Position numbers and translations under genes: made by a program
Notes under the pieces: model-generated
Database searches by the model: none
Told to the model about the DNA's origin: nothing
What the model saw: the letters and a program-made list of their open reading frames with translations, nothing else
In this document: piece by piece, positions 1 through 10,669 of the stretch
Numbering within the stretch: position 1 is the stretch's first letter
Layout of the letters: the number at the start of each line of letters is the position of its first letter
Source of the DNA: Gonatopus flavifemur
Lineage: Eukaryota; Arthropoda; Insecta; Hymenoptera; Dryinidae
Length of the DNA: 64,000 nt
Direction of reading: 5' to 3'
NCBI GenBank assembly: GCA_018340375.1
Contig: JAFFJZ010000007.1
Location: forward strand, 22,108,001 to 22,172,000

Positions 1-1551
1 TTGTATCAACAACCCCCGAGACGTTCTTTGGATGTTTTCAAACCTTTCATCCAGTAAATTGAAGGGCTACAAAGTGGTTTCGTGGAGTTCAAACTTAATA
101 TGTTTTGATAAAATTGTTGGAATTGTGAAAATATGCTGAGATGAACTATGTTTCATGAACGGGGAAGTATCCAACGATGTTCTTCGATTAATAGCCAGCA
201 AGTATTATATCTCCCGGTTTTATTCAACGCAAGAGTCACAATATGCAGAAGTTATAAAGAATTCTGAAATCCGACACAGAGGAAAACGTTCCATCATCCT
301 GATTCATCATTCAATGTCGGAGATGTTATTCGTAATATGGAAACATAAGTATTTCTGAATATAACACTGCATTTTTTATTCATGCATCTTCTGCTCCTAT
401 TATTATCGTTATATCGATCTTCCCCGATGAACCTACTACGACGAATACGTTTTTCGCGTGAGAAGGAGTCATCAAAATTGCATTTCGCGAAAAAAGGAAA
501 AATTACTGAATTGGTGATTATTTTTAGTATCATTTCTCTAGGAGAATTCAAGTGACTACTAGTGATAGTCCATTCATTTTTTCCAATCATATTAATGTTA
601 CATCATCTTTTGACTTGTGAATTATTCCATCACCTCCTCTTTTACGGAGAACGTACATGCTTCGATTAGCATATATGTTATTTTCTCTGAATCTCATCAA
701 TGCGTACCAAAGTTTTATCATGTTTTTGCAGTATTGCCATGAGAAGTTTAGTGACTTTGAAAATAACTTGTCTACCACAATTTGGAATGAAATTCGGGAC
801 ACGGACAATTTCAAAGGATAATTAACTGCAACTGCCATCAAATATATACTTGAATTTAGTTAGAATGACCACAATTTGTTCCAAATGGTAATAGAAATTG
901 TACCTGTTTCAGAATTTACCGCAAATTTTTTTCCGTGAATCATGAGAAGAAACCGATATGAAAATCAAATAATGCGCGCAACGAGTAGAGAGTACCAAGA
1001 ACTTGTGTCGTAGTAAACTACAATGTTTGCGGAACCTCTAAAATCAATTGCGGCAGTTTGAATTAGTCTTATATGAAAACAAAATCTGGGAAGAAAAAAT
1101 AGCAAGCAGTCGCTCAGAAAACCTCACAAAAATAGAGTTTAAATAGGAAAATGAGGATTCTATAATTGATTGCAAATTTGATTGGAAAGGGAATAATCAA
1201 GTGCAAGAGGGAGTATTTCGAAGGGATAATGTTTCAGAGTGATTTGAAGAAAAATCAAGTAATAAGATCGTAAGTCATAAATAAAAATGATCTGGAGAAA
1301 GGAAAGGAACACATGATGGATGGAGATGAATTGAGTGATTAAGGAGAAGTGAAATGAAGATTAGGAGAAGGAGAAGAGGGAGAATATCAGAAAGAGCGAT
1401 GACATTGATTATCAAACGAATGCCTCGTAAATGTGAAAGAAGTTGTTGGAAACAAATAGACGGTGATAATAGAAAGAACTAGCTCCAATATTGAAACGGA
1501 AGAATAATAATAATTCAGAAATGGGATAAGAAAACACAGGTGGATGATTAA
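1..1551. other. AT-rich intergenic DNA, no gene recognised
   Basis: No open frame here has recognisable domain content or coding structure. The plus strand becomes very purine-rich between about 1050 and 1400 (runs of GAGAAGG and similar). That is low-complexity sequence, not coding signal. The segment ends at the TA dinucleotide where the mariner element inserted. Confidence 0.6.
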
Positions 1552-1553
1552 TA

Positions 1554-1582
1554 CCAGGTGTGTAAGTATGAAACCGGAATTT
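1554..1582 (+). repeat. Left inverted terminal repeat of the mariner
   Basis: This 29-bp end pairs with 2811-2839 with one mismatch (C here, T in the complement of the right end, at repeat position 21). It starts CCAGGTGTG directly after a TA. Confidence 0.93.
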
Positions 1583-1629
1583 TTGTACAGAAAAAACACG
1601 TTTATTGTAATGATATGATACAAAGTAAC

Positions 1630-2667
1630 TTATTCAAAGTATTGTCCGTCGCTATCTATACATTTTGTCCATCTTTCTGGCAATTTGTGGATTCCGCGCC
1701 AAAAGAACTGTTGCTCTTTTGAGGCAAACCAGTCATCGAGCCATTTTCGTACATCTTCGTAAGAAGTAAAGCGCTGCTCAGCAAGTGCGTGTCCCATCGA
1801 TGCGAACAAGTAGTAATCGGATGGGGCAAGGTCCGGTGAGTAAGGCGCGTGCTGAAGAATCTCCCAACGGAACGACTCTATCGTTTCCTGGACCTGTTTT
1901 GCTTTGTGTGCTGGTGCATTGTCATGCAGCAAAATCACCTTGTGTCGTCTTTGCTGGTATTCTGATCGTTTTTCACGCAAAACTCGATCCAAATCGATCA
2001 TTTGTTGTCGGTAGCGTTGAGTATTGACAGTTTCCCCAGGTTTCAGTAGCTTGTAGTAGATTACGCCCTTCTGATCCCACCAAACACACAGCATTGTCTT
2101 TCGTCCGTAGCGGTTTGGTCTTGCCGTCGATGTTGATGGTTCACCCGGAGTAACCCATGACTTTTTGCGCTTAGGATTCTCGAAATATATCCACTTTTCA
2201 TCGCCAGTCACAATTCGATGGAGAAATGACTTTCTTTGGAATCTGGCGAGCAGCATTTCGCATGATGTTTTGCGGTTTTCCTGCTGTCTTTCGTTGAGTT
2301 CATGTGCAACCCATTTGCCCACCTTTTGTATCCTTCCCATGGCTTTCAACCGAAGGGAGATGGCTTCTCGGGTCACCTTTAACCGATCCGCCAGTTGTTG
2401 TTGCGTTTGAGCGTCGTCTTCGTCCAACAAGGCTTACAGGTCAGCGTCTTCAAACTTTTCCGGTGGTCTTCCACGTTCTTCGTTCCTGACGTCAGAATCG
2501 CCACTTTTGAACCGTTTGAACCACTCGAAACACTGTGTTTTACCGAGAACATGCTCACCAAACGCCTCCACCAGCATTCGATACGATTCGGCTGCGGTTT
2601 TCTTCAGATGAAAACAGAAAAGTAGTGCTGTCCGCAAATTGTAATTTGTTGGCACAAAACTCGACAT
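1630..2667 (-). pseudogene. Mariner (D,D34D) transposase with one in-frame stop
   Basis: A cut-and-paste transposase that would bind the element's terminal repeats and cut at TA. The frame starts with ATG at 2667 (MSSFVPTNYN...) and ends at 1630. It spans 345 codon positions counting one internal TAA (2436-2434), the same length as I recall for Mos1. The stop falls after residue 76, between the first and second halves of the DNA-binding region. In related mariners the position is typically Gln, so a single CAA-to-TAA change would explain it. Downstream, the catalytic D,D34D triad is intact: VTGDEKWI, then LLHDNAPAH, and 34 residues later the second Asp of SPDLAPSDYYLF. The WVPHEL-like linker is also present (WVAHELNERQ). 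The start upstream of 2667 is not needed: residues before MSSF are non-coding leader read through. Confidence 0.93.
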
Positions 2668-2810
2668 GTTTATCTCTAATAAACTAATGCTACTGAATGA
2701 AACTCGTGTTATTGTGAGTTGGAAATTTTTGTTGGATATCAATACAATAACAAGACACCGTTGACGTGATGTGTCTGTAACTGCATCGACATCTAGTGCC
2801 ACCTGTGGGC

Positions 2811-2839
2811 AAATTCCGATTTCATACTTACACACCTGG
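2811..2839 (-). repeat. Right inverted terminal repeat of the mariner
   Basis: This is the reverse complement of 1554-1582 with one mismatch, followed directly by TA at 2840-2841. It lies upstream of the transposase start, so it is the 5' end of the element with respect to its gene. Confidence 0.93.
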
Positions 2840-2841
2840 TA

Positions 2842-3629
2842 CATCAATGAACACGTCTATGGTATTTCACAAATTTTTCATTTATGTTACACGATTCAAA
2901 AGTTTACGTTACCAATTGGATTCAGATGATTTCATGTTTCAGATTTCTATCATTTCAGTATGAAACGCATGCTCTGTAATTTTCATGATATACAATTTCA
3001 TTATAGAAATACTCTCATATTACATACAAATGATGATACCCGGATAAAATATTACATTTTTAATTATTTCAGAGGACATGGACAAAAGATTATTTCAATG
3101 CGATACGAGAAATCGATATCCGTACATTCATAAACGTTGTAATATTTACTTTTTCGTCGTCACAATCGACTCTACGATGTGACATCGTCAAATGCATCAA
3201 GGGACAAAAGTATCTTTTGACGATTCGATGTTACATTTTCTCATGTACACTTTTATAATTTTTCATCGATGCAGGGTTTTCATGGTCTCATACATTCATT
3301 CATTTTCAAGAACATTTGCAAAGGAGCCTATTCTGTGTTCTCCATAAAACAATCAATGGAAATCGATTTTTATGGTACATCATCAACTTGAATATTTTTC
3401 TTCGTGTGTTTCATTGCAACGTTTATCATTGATGAATATTGAAATATAAATATTCTCGTGCCATTAGATTGAGTAACGGATATACATTTTCATGTCACGT
3501 GAATTCTCTTAACTAGTTTGTAAACTCGTCACCTCGAAATCCCCCATCTGGCATATTTTCACAGAAACTGATTCGGTAATCATGTGCTTGGAAACGGTAC
3601 TTCAGAAATTGTTGGAGGTTTCTTCATCC
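2842..3629. other. Intergenic DNA, nothing recognised
   Basis: AT-rich sequence without a convincing open frame, repeat boundary or RNA gene. Confidence 0.5.
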
Positions 3630-3870
3630 AGCCAGCTCCATGGCTGGGGGGTTAACACGCAAACTTTCAAACATGGATGTCCGACAGGCTTGGGGGTTCG
3701 AATCCCTGACTGATCAATCCGCCTTTCTCCCTAACGGTAATGCCGCGAATGGGAAAATGGCGGTTGGTGCGTTAACCAAAGTTTATCTCGAAAGCGGCTA
3801 CCAGCGTAATAGGGAAATGACGGTTGATGAAAAAAACAACGAAACAAAGTTTCTTTATCCTCATATCACT
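3630..3870 (+). repeat. SINE-like repeat with tRNA-related head
   Basis: The segment 3640-3715 contains a tRNA A-box-like stretch (TGGCTGGGGGGTTAACAC) and, about 55 bases later, a near-consensus B box (GGTTCGAATCC at about 3706-3716). This is the arrangement of an RNA polymerase III promoter. A clean cloverleaf does not fold: the T stem has a mismatch and the anticodon arm is irregular, so it is not called a tRNA gene. A less AT-rich body follows to about 3870 with two short related phrases (GGGAAAATGGCGGTTG and GGGAAATGACGGTTG), as in a tRNA-derived SINE. No poly-A or target duplication was confirmed. Confidence 0.45.
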
Positions 3871-4138
3871 GACATTATGATAACAAATTGCTTATCGGTT
3901 TAATGAAACTTGTTCTCAGAATAATTCTGATTACACCGATTTCGCGTAATTACAATAATGTCACAATGTAATTTACGCAATCGTCATTTTGCTTCCTCGT
4001 TAGAGGAAAGCTTTGTGATCGTTTTGAGGGACCAAAGATTTTTTTGTCTCCAAACTTAAAATTTCCTCTACCAAAATGTTCCTCAGAGCTCAGGGAGTAA
4101 TTCTGGTTCCGTGTCTGTCTGTCTGTGTGTCTGTGGGG

Positions 4139-5665
4139 ATGTGAACTATTCTGCGACCGCGCATATCTTCCGTTCCTATTATCCGATCGCCATGAAATTT
4201 TTATCACAGTTGGAACCCGAGCTGATAGTGGTCCCATATACGTTTAAACCTGGTCCTTACAGAAGAACGGCAGGGGTGAAGAAAAATGTTATGAAAAAAT
4301 CATGATTTCGCGACCGCGTATATTTCCGATTCCTATTATCCGATTGCAATGAAACTTATACCACGCTGAGAAAAGTGAACTGTAACCATTACCATGCGGA
4401 AATAGTAGTTGAATGACAGAATCAGGTTATTTGGTATCCATCTTCATGTAAATGGTAACCATTCCCACGTGCATGAACATGGTGATGAACCGATAGTGGT
4501 CTCATATGAGTTTTATCCTAAACGATTGAAAACTGTGGAAAATTTTTGTTTCGCGATTCACATTATTCGACAATCTTTTGAAAGCATCCCTTCCCATGTC
4601 TGTATCATCGGGGGGTTAATTGTATGGTGTGAATTTCAAACAAATCGGAATTGAAGGAAGAAAGTGGTAAGCACTGAGCTTCGAAACAAAATTTGAAAAT
4701 TTCATAAACATCGTTATCATGCGGATAACTTCCGTTCCTATCATCCAATTTTCATGAAATTTTTCACCACAGCTTTATGCAGTGTGGATCGCAGTCCTAT
4801 ATAAATTTCAACCTGGTTCTCTAAGAAAAACGGGAGAGGGAAAGAAAACATGTTATTGAAAATTGTGATTTTGCGACCGAGCATGTCTTCGCTTCTTGTT
4901 ATCCGGTTGGAATGAAATTTTTATCACGTTCCAATTGTGATTCGATAGTGTTCCCACCCGAGTTCCATCCCAATGGGTTGAAAACTGGGGAAAATTTGCT
5001 TTTGCGATCCGCGTTATTTGACAATATTTTGAAAACATGTTTTCCCTATGTTCCTATCATCCAAATGCCATGTAATCTCTAGCATATCCAATCTCGAAGG
5101 CATTTGTTGTACGGTATAAATTTCAAGCAAATCGGAAGCGAAGGAAGGACAGGGTGAGCATCAAAGCTTTGAAACAGTATTTGAACATCTCGAAAATACC
5201 ACTATCATGCAGATATCTTTTGTTTTTATCATTCGATTGTTATGAAATTTTTACCACAGTTTCATGTGGTGTCGATAGTGGGCCCATATCAGTTTTATCC
5301 TGATCGTTACAGAAAAAAAAACGGGACAGGGAAAGGAAACATGTTATCGATCTTTGATTTTGCGATCGAGTGTGTCTTCGCTCCTTGTTATTCGATTGGT
5401 ATGAAGTTCCTACCACGTTCTAATTGTAATTTTATAGTGTGCCCACGTGAGTTTCATCCCAATCGGTTGAAAACTGTATTTTTATATGGGATGTTATCAA
5501 AACCTGTAATTTTGAGACAAGGGCATGTTTTCGCTTCCTGTTATCCAATTGCAATGAAATTTATACCACGGTTCAGTTATGATCCCATAGTGGTCCCATA
5601 TATGCTTGATCACAATCGGTTGAGAAATGTGAAAACAGAGTCTTTAGCAATCTGCATTGTTTGAC
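4139..5665 (+). repeat. Diverged tandem array, unit about 160 bp
   Basis: A phrase close to CCTRTTATCCGATTGNNATG followed by AAATTTNTACCAC recurs at about 4174, 4335, 4738, 4893, 5056, 5225, 5384 and 5540. The spacing is 155-169 bp, apart from one gap of about 400 bp. Each unit continues with a GATAGTGGTCCCATAT box and a CCCAATCGGTTGAAAACTG box. The array is preceded at 4110-4135 by a TGTC/TGTG simple repeat. Open frames of 60-140 codons through the array all begin at the shared ATGAAATTTTTACCA phrase and show no domain, so I treat them as by-products. Units are substantially diverged, which means the array is old. Confidence 0.75.
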
Positions 5666-5971
5666 GATATATTTTTAAAAGTTTCATCACCATTGGTTGA
5701 CCAGGAACAAAGAAGCCGTGTCCCAATTGGCAGAGTTTTTCTCAGTCCAATATGATCTCATGATTTATGATTTTGAATCATTAGACAGACGTTCTAATTT
5801 GCTTTGCATTGTACCATCAGATTCATGAGTTTTGAAAACAAATTTATCCTGTCGATTGAAAAACTACTCTGGTAATATAAATTGGTACCCTGCTTTCCGT
5901 TTCTGTTCCATTTCCTTATTTCAAAAGAGTTTTCCTTGCTGAACAAATCCTTGTGAAATATGAATACTATA

Positions 5972-6064
5972 CGGAAAAAAAAGAATAGTTGCAGCAACTA
6001 CTCAAATAGTCGATTTTCGACCATCTACTTAAGTAGTTGCTGCAACTATTTCTTTTTTTCTGTG
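5972..6064. mobile_element. Palindromic MITE, CACNGA-type ends
   Basis: A 93-bp inverted repeat flanked by TA on both sides (5970-5971, 6065-6066). The arms are about 40 bp and nearly perfect, reading CGGAAAAAAAAGAATAGTTG inward from the left. The core contains GCAACTA/TAGTTGC repeated. The word AGTTGCTGCAACTA recurs in the unrelated element at 48818-49016. No coding capacity. Confidence 0.8.
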
Positions 6065-6153
6065 TACATAGGGAAATTTTTTATGATGAGTAGGATGTAG
6101 GATATTTGTGATAAAAATTTCATATCATGCGGATAATAAGAACGGAAGATGTA

Positions 6154-6452
6154 CGCGGAAAGACCGGGTCTATTAATATTTAGAAGAATGACTGTCAATT
6201 TAGGGAAAACGAGGATCGCTGAAAAATATTCGTAGTGAGTCTATTAAAAATTTGTAGTCGATGTATTAACAATTGACAGTTTCACTGCGAAAAATACCAA
6301 TGAAACTATCAACTGTTAATATTTTGACTACGAATTTTTGGTAGACTCACTACGGATATTTTTCAGCGATCCTCTTTTTCCCTAAATTGACAGTCATTTT
6401 TCCAAACGTTGACAAATCCTTCCTAAATATTAATAGACCCGATCTTTCCGTG
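6154..6452. mobile_element. 299-bp foldback MITE, first of two copies
   Basis: Long inverted arms begin (right end, inverted) CACGGAAAGATCGGGTC and are flanked by TA at 6152-6153 and 6453-6454. Inner arm phrases include TGACTGTCAATTTAGGGAAA and GATCGCTGAAAAATATTCGTA, both present in inverted orientation near 6350-6405. A diverged relative lies at 10414-10669. No open frame is attributable to it. Confidence 0.8.
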
Positions 6453-6454
6453 TA

Positions 6455-9070
6455 CGCGTTCGTAAAAATACCGGGTTTTTTTCGTCTTCGACATTTTTGT
6501 CCCATCCATTGCGTTTTTCCCTTCAATTGAATCAGTCTGGATCTTAGGGAAAGGGAAAGTGATTTGGTAACATTCCGTGTTTGATTGTAAATAACTTCCG
6601 TGAATGATTGAATCGGGACCGTTTACCTCATTTAGTATATGGTTCCACACGTTTTTAACAATTGTATAGAACACCAAGGTTCCAAGTTTGATCTGAATCA
6701 AAATATTCATAGTTGAGTGAATTTGTATTTGAGGTAGGTAAATTGGTGATAATGGAGGTAATTTGATCATAGTGGTAGGTTAATTTGATGTTATAGAGAG
6801 AACCACTGTTTGGTGAGTAATAATTCTCAAAAACCTTGAAACGCATACATTTAAAGCCACATATGAATATCTTTGCTATTTTTTGTCGTCAAATGTAGCA
6901 AAACATCCAAATAAGGATTAGTATACAAATTAGTTTGTGCATAGATGGAATTTATTGATGAACGTTGAATTTATGGAACATTTATGAAGACTCTCCATTC
7001 TCAGTACAACAAATCTTACACGTATATACATCTTCATTCATTGAAAGGAATTAATTCCATTAAGATAAAAAAAAATTTACAAAAAAAATCAGTGATCATT
7101 ATAGAAGTTTCGAAATCATTCTGAAAAACCTCAAATTTCTTGCTCTGTTCATAAGGATATACCAACTCATACGTGACTATGAAGAATAACTTATCATGAT
7201 AAAAGAATTCGTTCAAGTCTGCTCTTTCGTATGGCATAAAGAGTTTTCCCAATATAAGTGTCATTTACTTCTCATAAATCAGAGCATACTAACTCACCAG
7301 TCAGAGGTTGTTTTCAGAAGCACTATTCGATGTACGACACAAATTTTATTATGCCACCAACCAGAACGATGTTGATCATTATTGTTTATAACCAATAGAT
7401 AGAAACATGATTCCACTATCATTTGGTGCATTAATGGCACCATGGCATGGCGGATGGTATTGTTTGTAATTAACATTCAAACTATGACAAATATACCTAT
7501 ATCACCAAATTTCATTCCTTTACCCTACATGCGACCAATATCAACTCAATCCATAACTCTGATAAAAAATTAGGGTTGGTAGCGTTCTTGGAATTCTAAA
7601 ATTCCTTGAGTTGTCCAGAAAATGAAAATCGGTCCATTCAAGTGACTGTCTGGGCCAAGCCTGAATCAATCAGCTAGACAAATGTTTGGTATCCAAAATA
7701 AATCACAAAGCTTCCCTTTAACGAGAAAACACAAATCCTCATAGCGTTGCTACTTATGCTCATAGAAATCATAGATAATCGTACGATTCTGATGAAAACA
7801 TAATCGACGTTAACTGGTAATTCTGGTATATTATGCATTTCCATTAGCAACATGATCAGACCTTTAATTTCGATATATGTCCCGTTGCATTGCGAGAATG
7901 TGATTAATTATGGGACACGTGAAAAGCATGTCCAACTATTGCATAAAATACATAAGTAATGAGGATGCATAGAGGAATGAGAACACAAGAATGTGAAGCG
8001 AGACGTTGTGAACAATAATGATGATATCAGAATATACAATGTTGCATCAAAGATATTATACTCCTCATTGAATAGACGATTCCGAACGAGATGACTTCAT
8101 TCGTAACATTCCCACGATGATAGGAATTCTAAATCTTTGAATGTTATCTTCAATCATCTGTGCGCTTTTAACACTCCCTCAAGTTGAAACCAATGATTAA
8201 GTTCCAATTCAAATTCTTTGAAGATTTATTCATTTTTCATCTTGATATGAGATCTGGGAAATTCAGAAAGGGCGGTGCAGTATGTTTTTGATCATTTTTC
8301 CTCAAATCAGGGAGTATGATTGGAAAACGTGGAAATGGAATTCTGTTATAACAATCTCGGAACATGATATATTGTTCTTGGAATTGAAATATCTCATAGA
8401 ATCGAATCTCGGTATAATTTTTCTTCTAGAAATAATTGTTTCATGATGTGAAAAAACAACAATGAAATAAAACGACAGTAAGGGATTGAATTGAGGTTAT
8501 AACAGGATTATTTTGGTTGGTGATGAGGTATGCAAAGATTCGACTTAACAAGAATTTCAATCTATACTCCCACTGAAACAAAAACGTCGTGAGTAGAGTG
8601 ATTGTAACAGTCTGAATAAAACTAAAAAGTTCCGAGTACCTCATAAATGTCTGAAGATTCGCGTATTGATGTGCAACGGTTATTTTTATGGGATATTCGA
8701 ATTGACTCCGCTTTGTTTCTTAGATTTACCGCATTAGGAATCAAACGATTTTGGTTGGATTTGAAATTCTTAACAACTCTTGCAATTCAGTCCAACCTTT
8801 GACTGGTGTGGCATAGTTTAGAAAATAATCCAAAAAAGATGATACCTTATCAAACGGTTTATTGAAGGGTCATCTGGAAACGATAGAATACGAGTAACAA
8901 AGATCTATTGAGCTCGATGAAGGATTATGTGACTTAGAATATGTTTTTTATGTTGCAGGTACGTTTTTTGAGGCACAGCGTGCTCTTATTAAATGCTATC
9001 ATTATGTGAGTATGATGGAGTTGATGCAGTTAGTAGCTCTGAAAATTCAAGTGAATTTCTTAAATATTCT
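6455..9070. other. Intergenic DNA, nothing recognised
   Basis: About 2.6 kb of AT-rich sequence. Short open frames on both strands lack domains, signal peptides with splice context, or family resemblance. No inverted repeat of note was seen. Confidence 0.5.
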
Positions 9071-9076
9071 ATAGTA

Positions 9077-9542
9077 CACTGAGGAAGAGAAGTGATTGAG
9101 AAACAATAATATTTCATCCACTGGAATAAAATCTCTAAAATATTTCTTCGAATCAATTAAATATCATTCCATCGAATGGAATGGTTTTCGATCGTATGGA
9201 GGATTCTATCAGGCGTGGACAAACCATTTCATCCATTTTAACGAAATTTCATTGATCTGAAGAAATATTTTCTAGATACCACACGTACACTGAAGAAAAA
9301 ATTTCGTCGCAAATCAATCATATTTTGTGGTTAAGGGTTTTCTTTAAAACAAATGAATACCATAATCATATTAACGAATGTACTGCCAAATTGACTAGTT
9401 AAGCGTTATAAAACTTGTCAATCACTAGAGCATTTCTACTAGGGTTGCTGAAAGAGCAACATTTTTGCTGTATTAGCAAACTTCTTTCTAATTCAGCGAA
9501 AGGATTTGCCATACCAGCAAAGCAAATTTTGTTCTCTCAGTG
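9077..9542. mobile_element. Cluster of MITE ends, partly nested
   Basis: Two left-type ends preceded by TA are visible, CACTGAGGAAGAGAAG at 9077 and CACTGAAGAAAAAAT at 9288. One right-type end (TTTTGTTCTCTCAGTG) finishes at 9542. Between them, 9400-9444 is the inverted end of the ACTAGGG family also seen at 28312. The interval 9445-9530 repeats AGCAAA/TTTGCTG words like the element at 50700-51049. The likely reading is one CACTGA-type element (9288-9542) disrupted by a truncated CCCTAGTAGAAATG-type copy. Exact nesting is uncertain. Confidence 0.5.
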
Positions 9543-9669
9543 CATTAGATGAAGTATTATTTTGTTTCAATACTTGTTTCTCTTTGTGCATTGTTTTCAA
9601 AAGACTGTAAATTCTCATCTGAGTTTTCCTTTCATTATACCATGTGTTCTTCATAAATTCCTTACCCGG

Positions 9670-9890
9670 GAAAAAAAATTCCATATATGGACCCATATAT
9701 GGATTCATATATGCATTCATATATGAGCATACCCAAGTAACACAAGAAGTTCTAAGAATGTGCTCGAACAGTCTAAGAAGGTGCTGGACCATTCTTAGAA
9801 TGTTCGAGCACATTCTCAGAACTTCTTGTGTTACTTGGGTATATGGATTTTTCCTATATATGCTCATATATGGTCATATATGAAAGTGGG
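9670..9890. mobile_element. CATATATG-word element with a nested palindrome
   Basis: The sequence on both sides of the nested palindrome repeats ATATATGG/CCATATATG (four copies left, three right). It is bounded by GGGAAAAAAAATTC on the left and a GAAAGTGGGG phrase on the right. The same word fills the element at 33185-33566. No target duplication was identified. Confidence 0.5.
9732..9839. mobile_element. 108-bp near-perfect palindromic MITE
   Basis: Flanked by TA on both sides (9730-9731, 9840-9841). The arms start CCCAAGTAACACAAGAAGTT and pair for about 45 bp with two or three mismatches around a short loop. The symmetry produces mirror-image peptides on the two strands, which explains the overlapping opposite-strand open frames here. 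It sits inside the ATATATGG-word element. Confidence 0.85.
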
Positions 9891-10003
9891 GAATCTATCA
9901 GCATTGATCTCACTTCTCTCTCCTTTGGTTTTTCATCACGTTCAAATTTAAAGAGTGAATTATACAATCATTAAACACGGCAGGTACATACGGCATTGGA
10001 TCA

Positions 10004-10138
10004 CACTGAGAAAAAAGATTCCACATTTATTACAATCAAATTAGGTTTGTTAACTATTAACAAATCTCATTTGACCAGAAGATGATTTATTTCTAATTAA
10101 TATCCCTTCCTTGTCACAAATAAACTCTTCTCTCAGTG
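10004..10138. mobile_element. 135-bp MITE, CACTGAGAAAAA-type ends
   Basis: The left end is CACTGAGAAAAAAGA and the right end is TCTTCTCTCAGTG. The core carries GTTTGTTAACTATTAACAAATC, itself a partial palindrome (positions about 10052-10073). Both flanks are weakly related. Non-coding. Confidence 0.65.
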
Positions 10139-10413
10139 CGCAGAAATTTGAACCACACAAATGAAATACATGAAGCTGAAACTAACAGCCGATTGTTGTA
10201 ACTCTTGATTAAACCTTGTTGAGGCTTCCTTAATATTAGGAATCGGTTAAGTAGCATTCCAGTAAACGTTCCAGATGCTTGAATCCTTAATAAACGTTGA
10301 GTGTGAAAGGTTATGACAATCGGCTGCTAGCTCTACGGCTGCCAGTTCCAGCTCCATACGAAATTCGACCTGCAAAAACAATATTCGTCTTTAAACGCAG
10401 TCCTAAAAACATA

Positions 10414-10669
10414 CATGGAGAAAAAAAGTTATAAAGTATTAACAAGTAGAAAAATGATTGTCAATTTAGGGAAAAAGAGCATCGCTGAAGAATGTTTCTA
10501 GTGGATTCCCCCAAAATTCCTAACGAAAGTACTATACATGTTGATCACTTCATTGTTATCTTCCATTTTGCAACTATCAGCTTTAGGTAAATTTACTACG
10601 AATATTTCTTAGCAGTACTCTTCTTCCCCAAATTGTCAGTGGTTTTTCTGAAGATCAATAAACTCCGTG
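10414..10669. mobile_element. Second, diverged copy of the 6154-6452 MITE family
   Basis: The left end is CATGGAGAAAAAAAG after TA at 10412-10413, and the right end is CTCCGTG at 10669. The arm phrases GATTGTCAATTTAGGGAAAA and AGCATCGCTGAAGAATGTTT match those of the first copy with substitutions, as does the right-hand CCCAAATTGTCAGT. It is older or more decayed than the first copy. Confidence 0.6.

Larger units (their letters stand above)
1554..2839 (-). mobile_element. Full-length mariner (mauritiana/Mos1-type) transposon
   Basis: The element is bounded by near-perfect inverted terminal repeats beginning CCAGGTGTGTAAGTATGAAA. A TA dinucleotide flanks each side (1552-1553 and 2840-2841), the expected mariner target duplication. 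It is 1,286 bp long, the size I recall for Drosophila Mos1, and holds one transposase frame on the minus strand. No internal deletion or insertion is visible. It is clearly less AT-rich than its surroundings, which suggests a recent arrival, probably by horizontal transfer as is common for mariners; that last step is inference. The single defect seen is an in-frame stop in the transposase. Confidence 0.95.

Noticed and set aside
1785..2625. Plus-strand open frames across the mariner
   Set aside because: Antisense shadows; the minus-strand frame carries all catalytic motifs.
5242..5664. 140-codon plus-strand open frame in the tandem array
   Set aside because: Several frames in the array start at the same repeated ATGAAATTT phrase and differ in sequence as the units drift. 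No domain or consistent frame across units.
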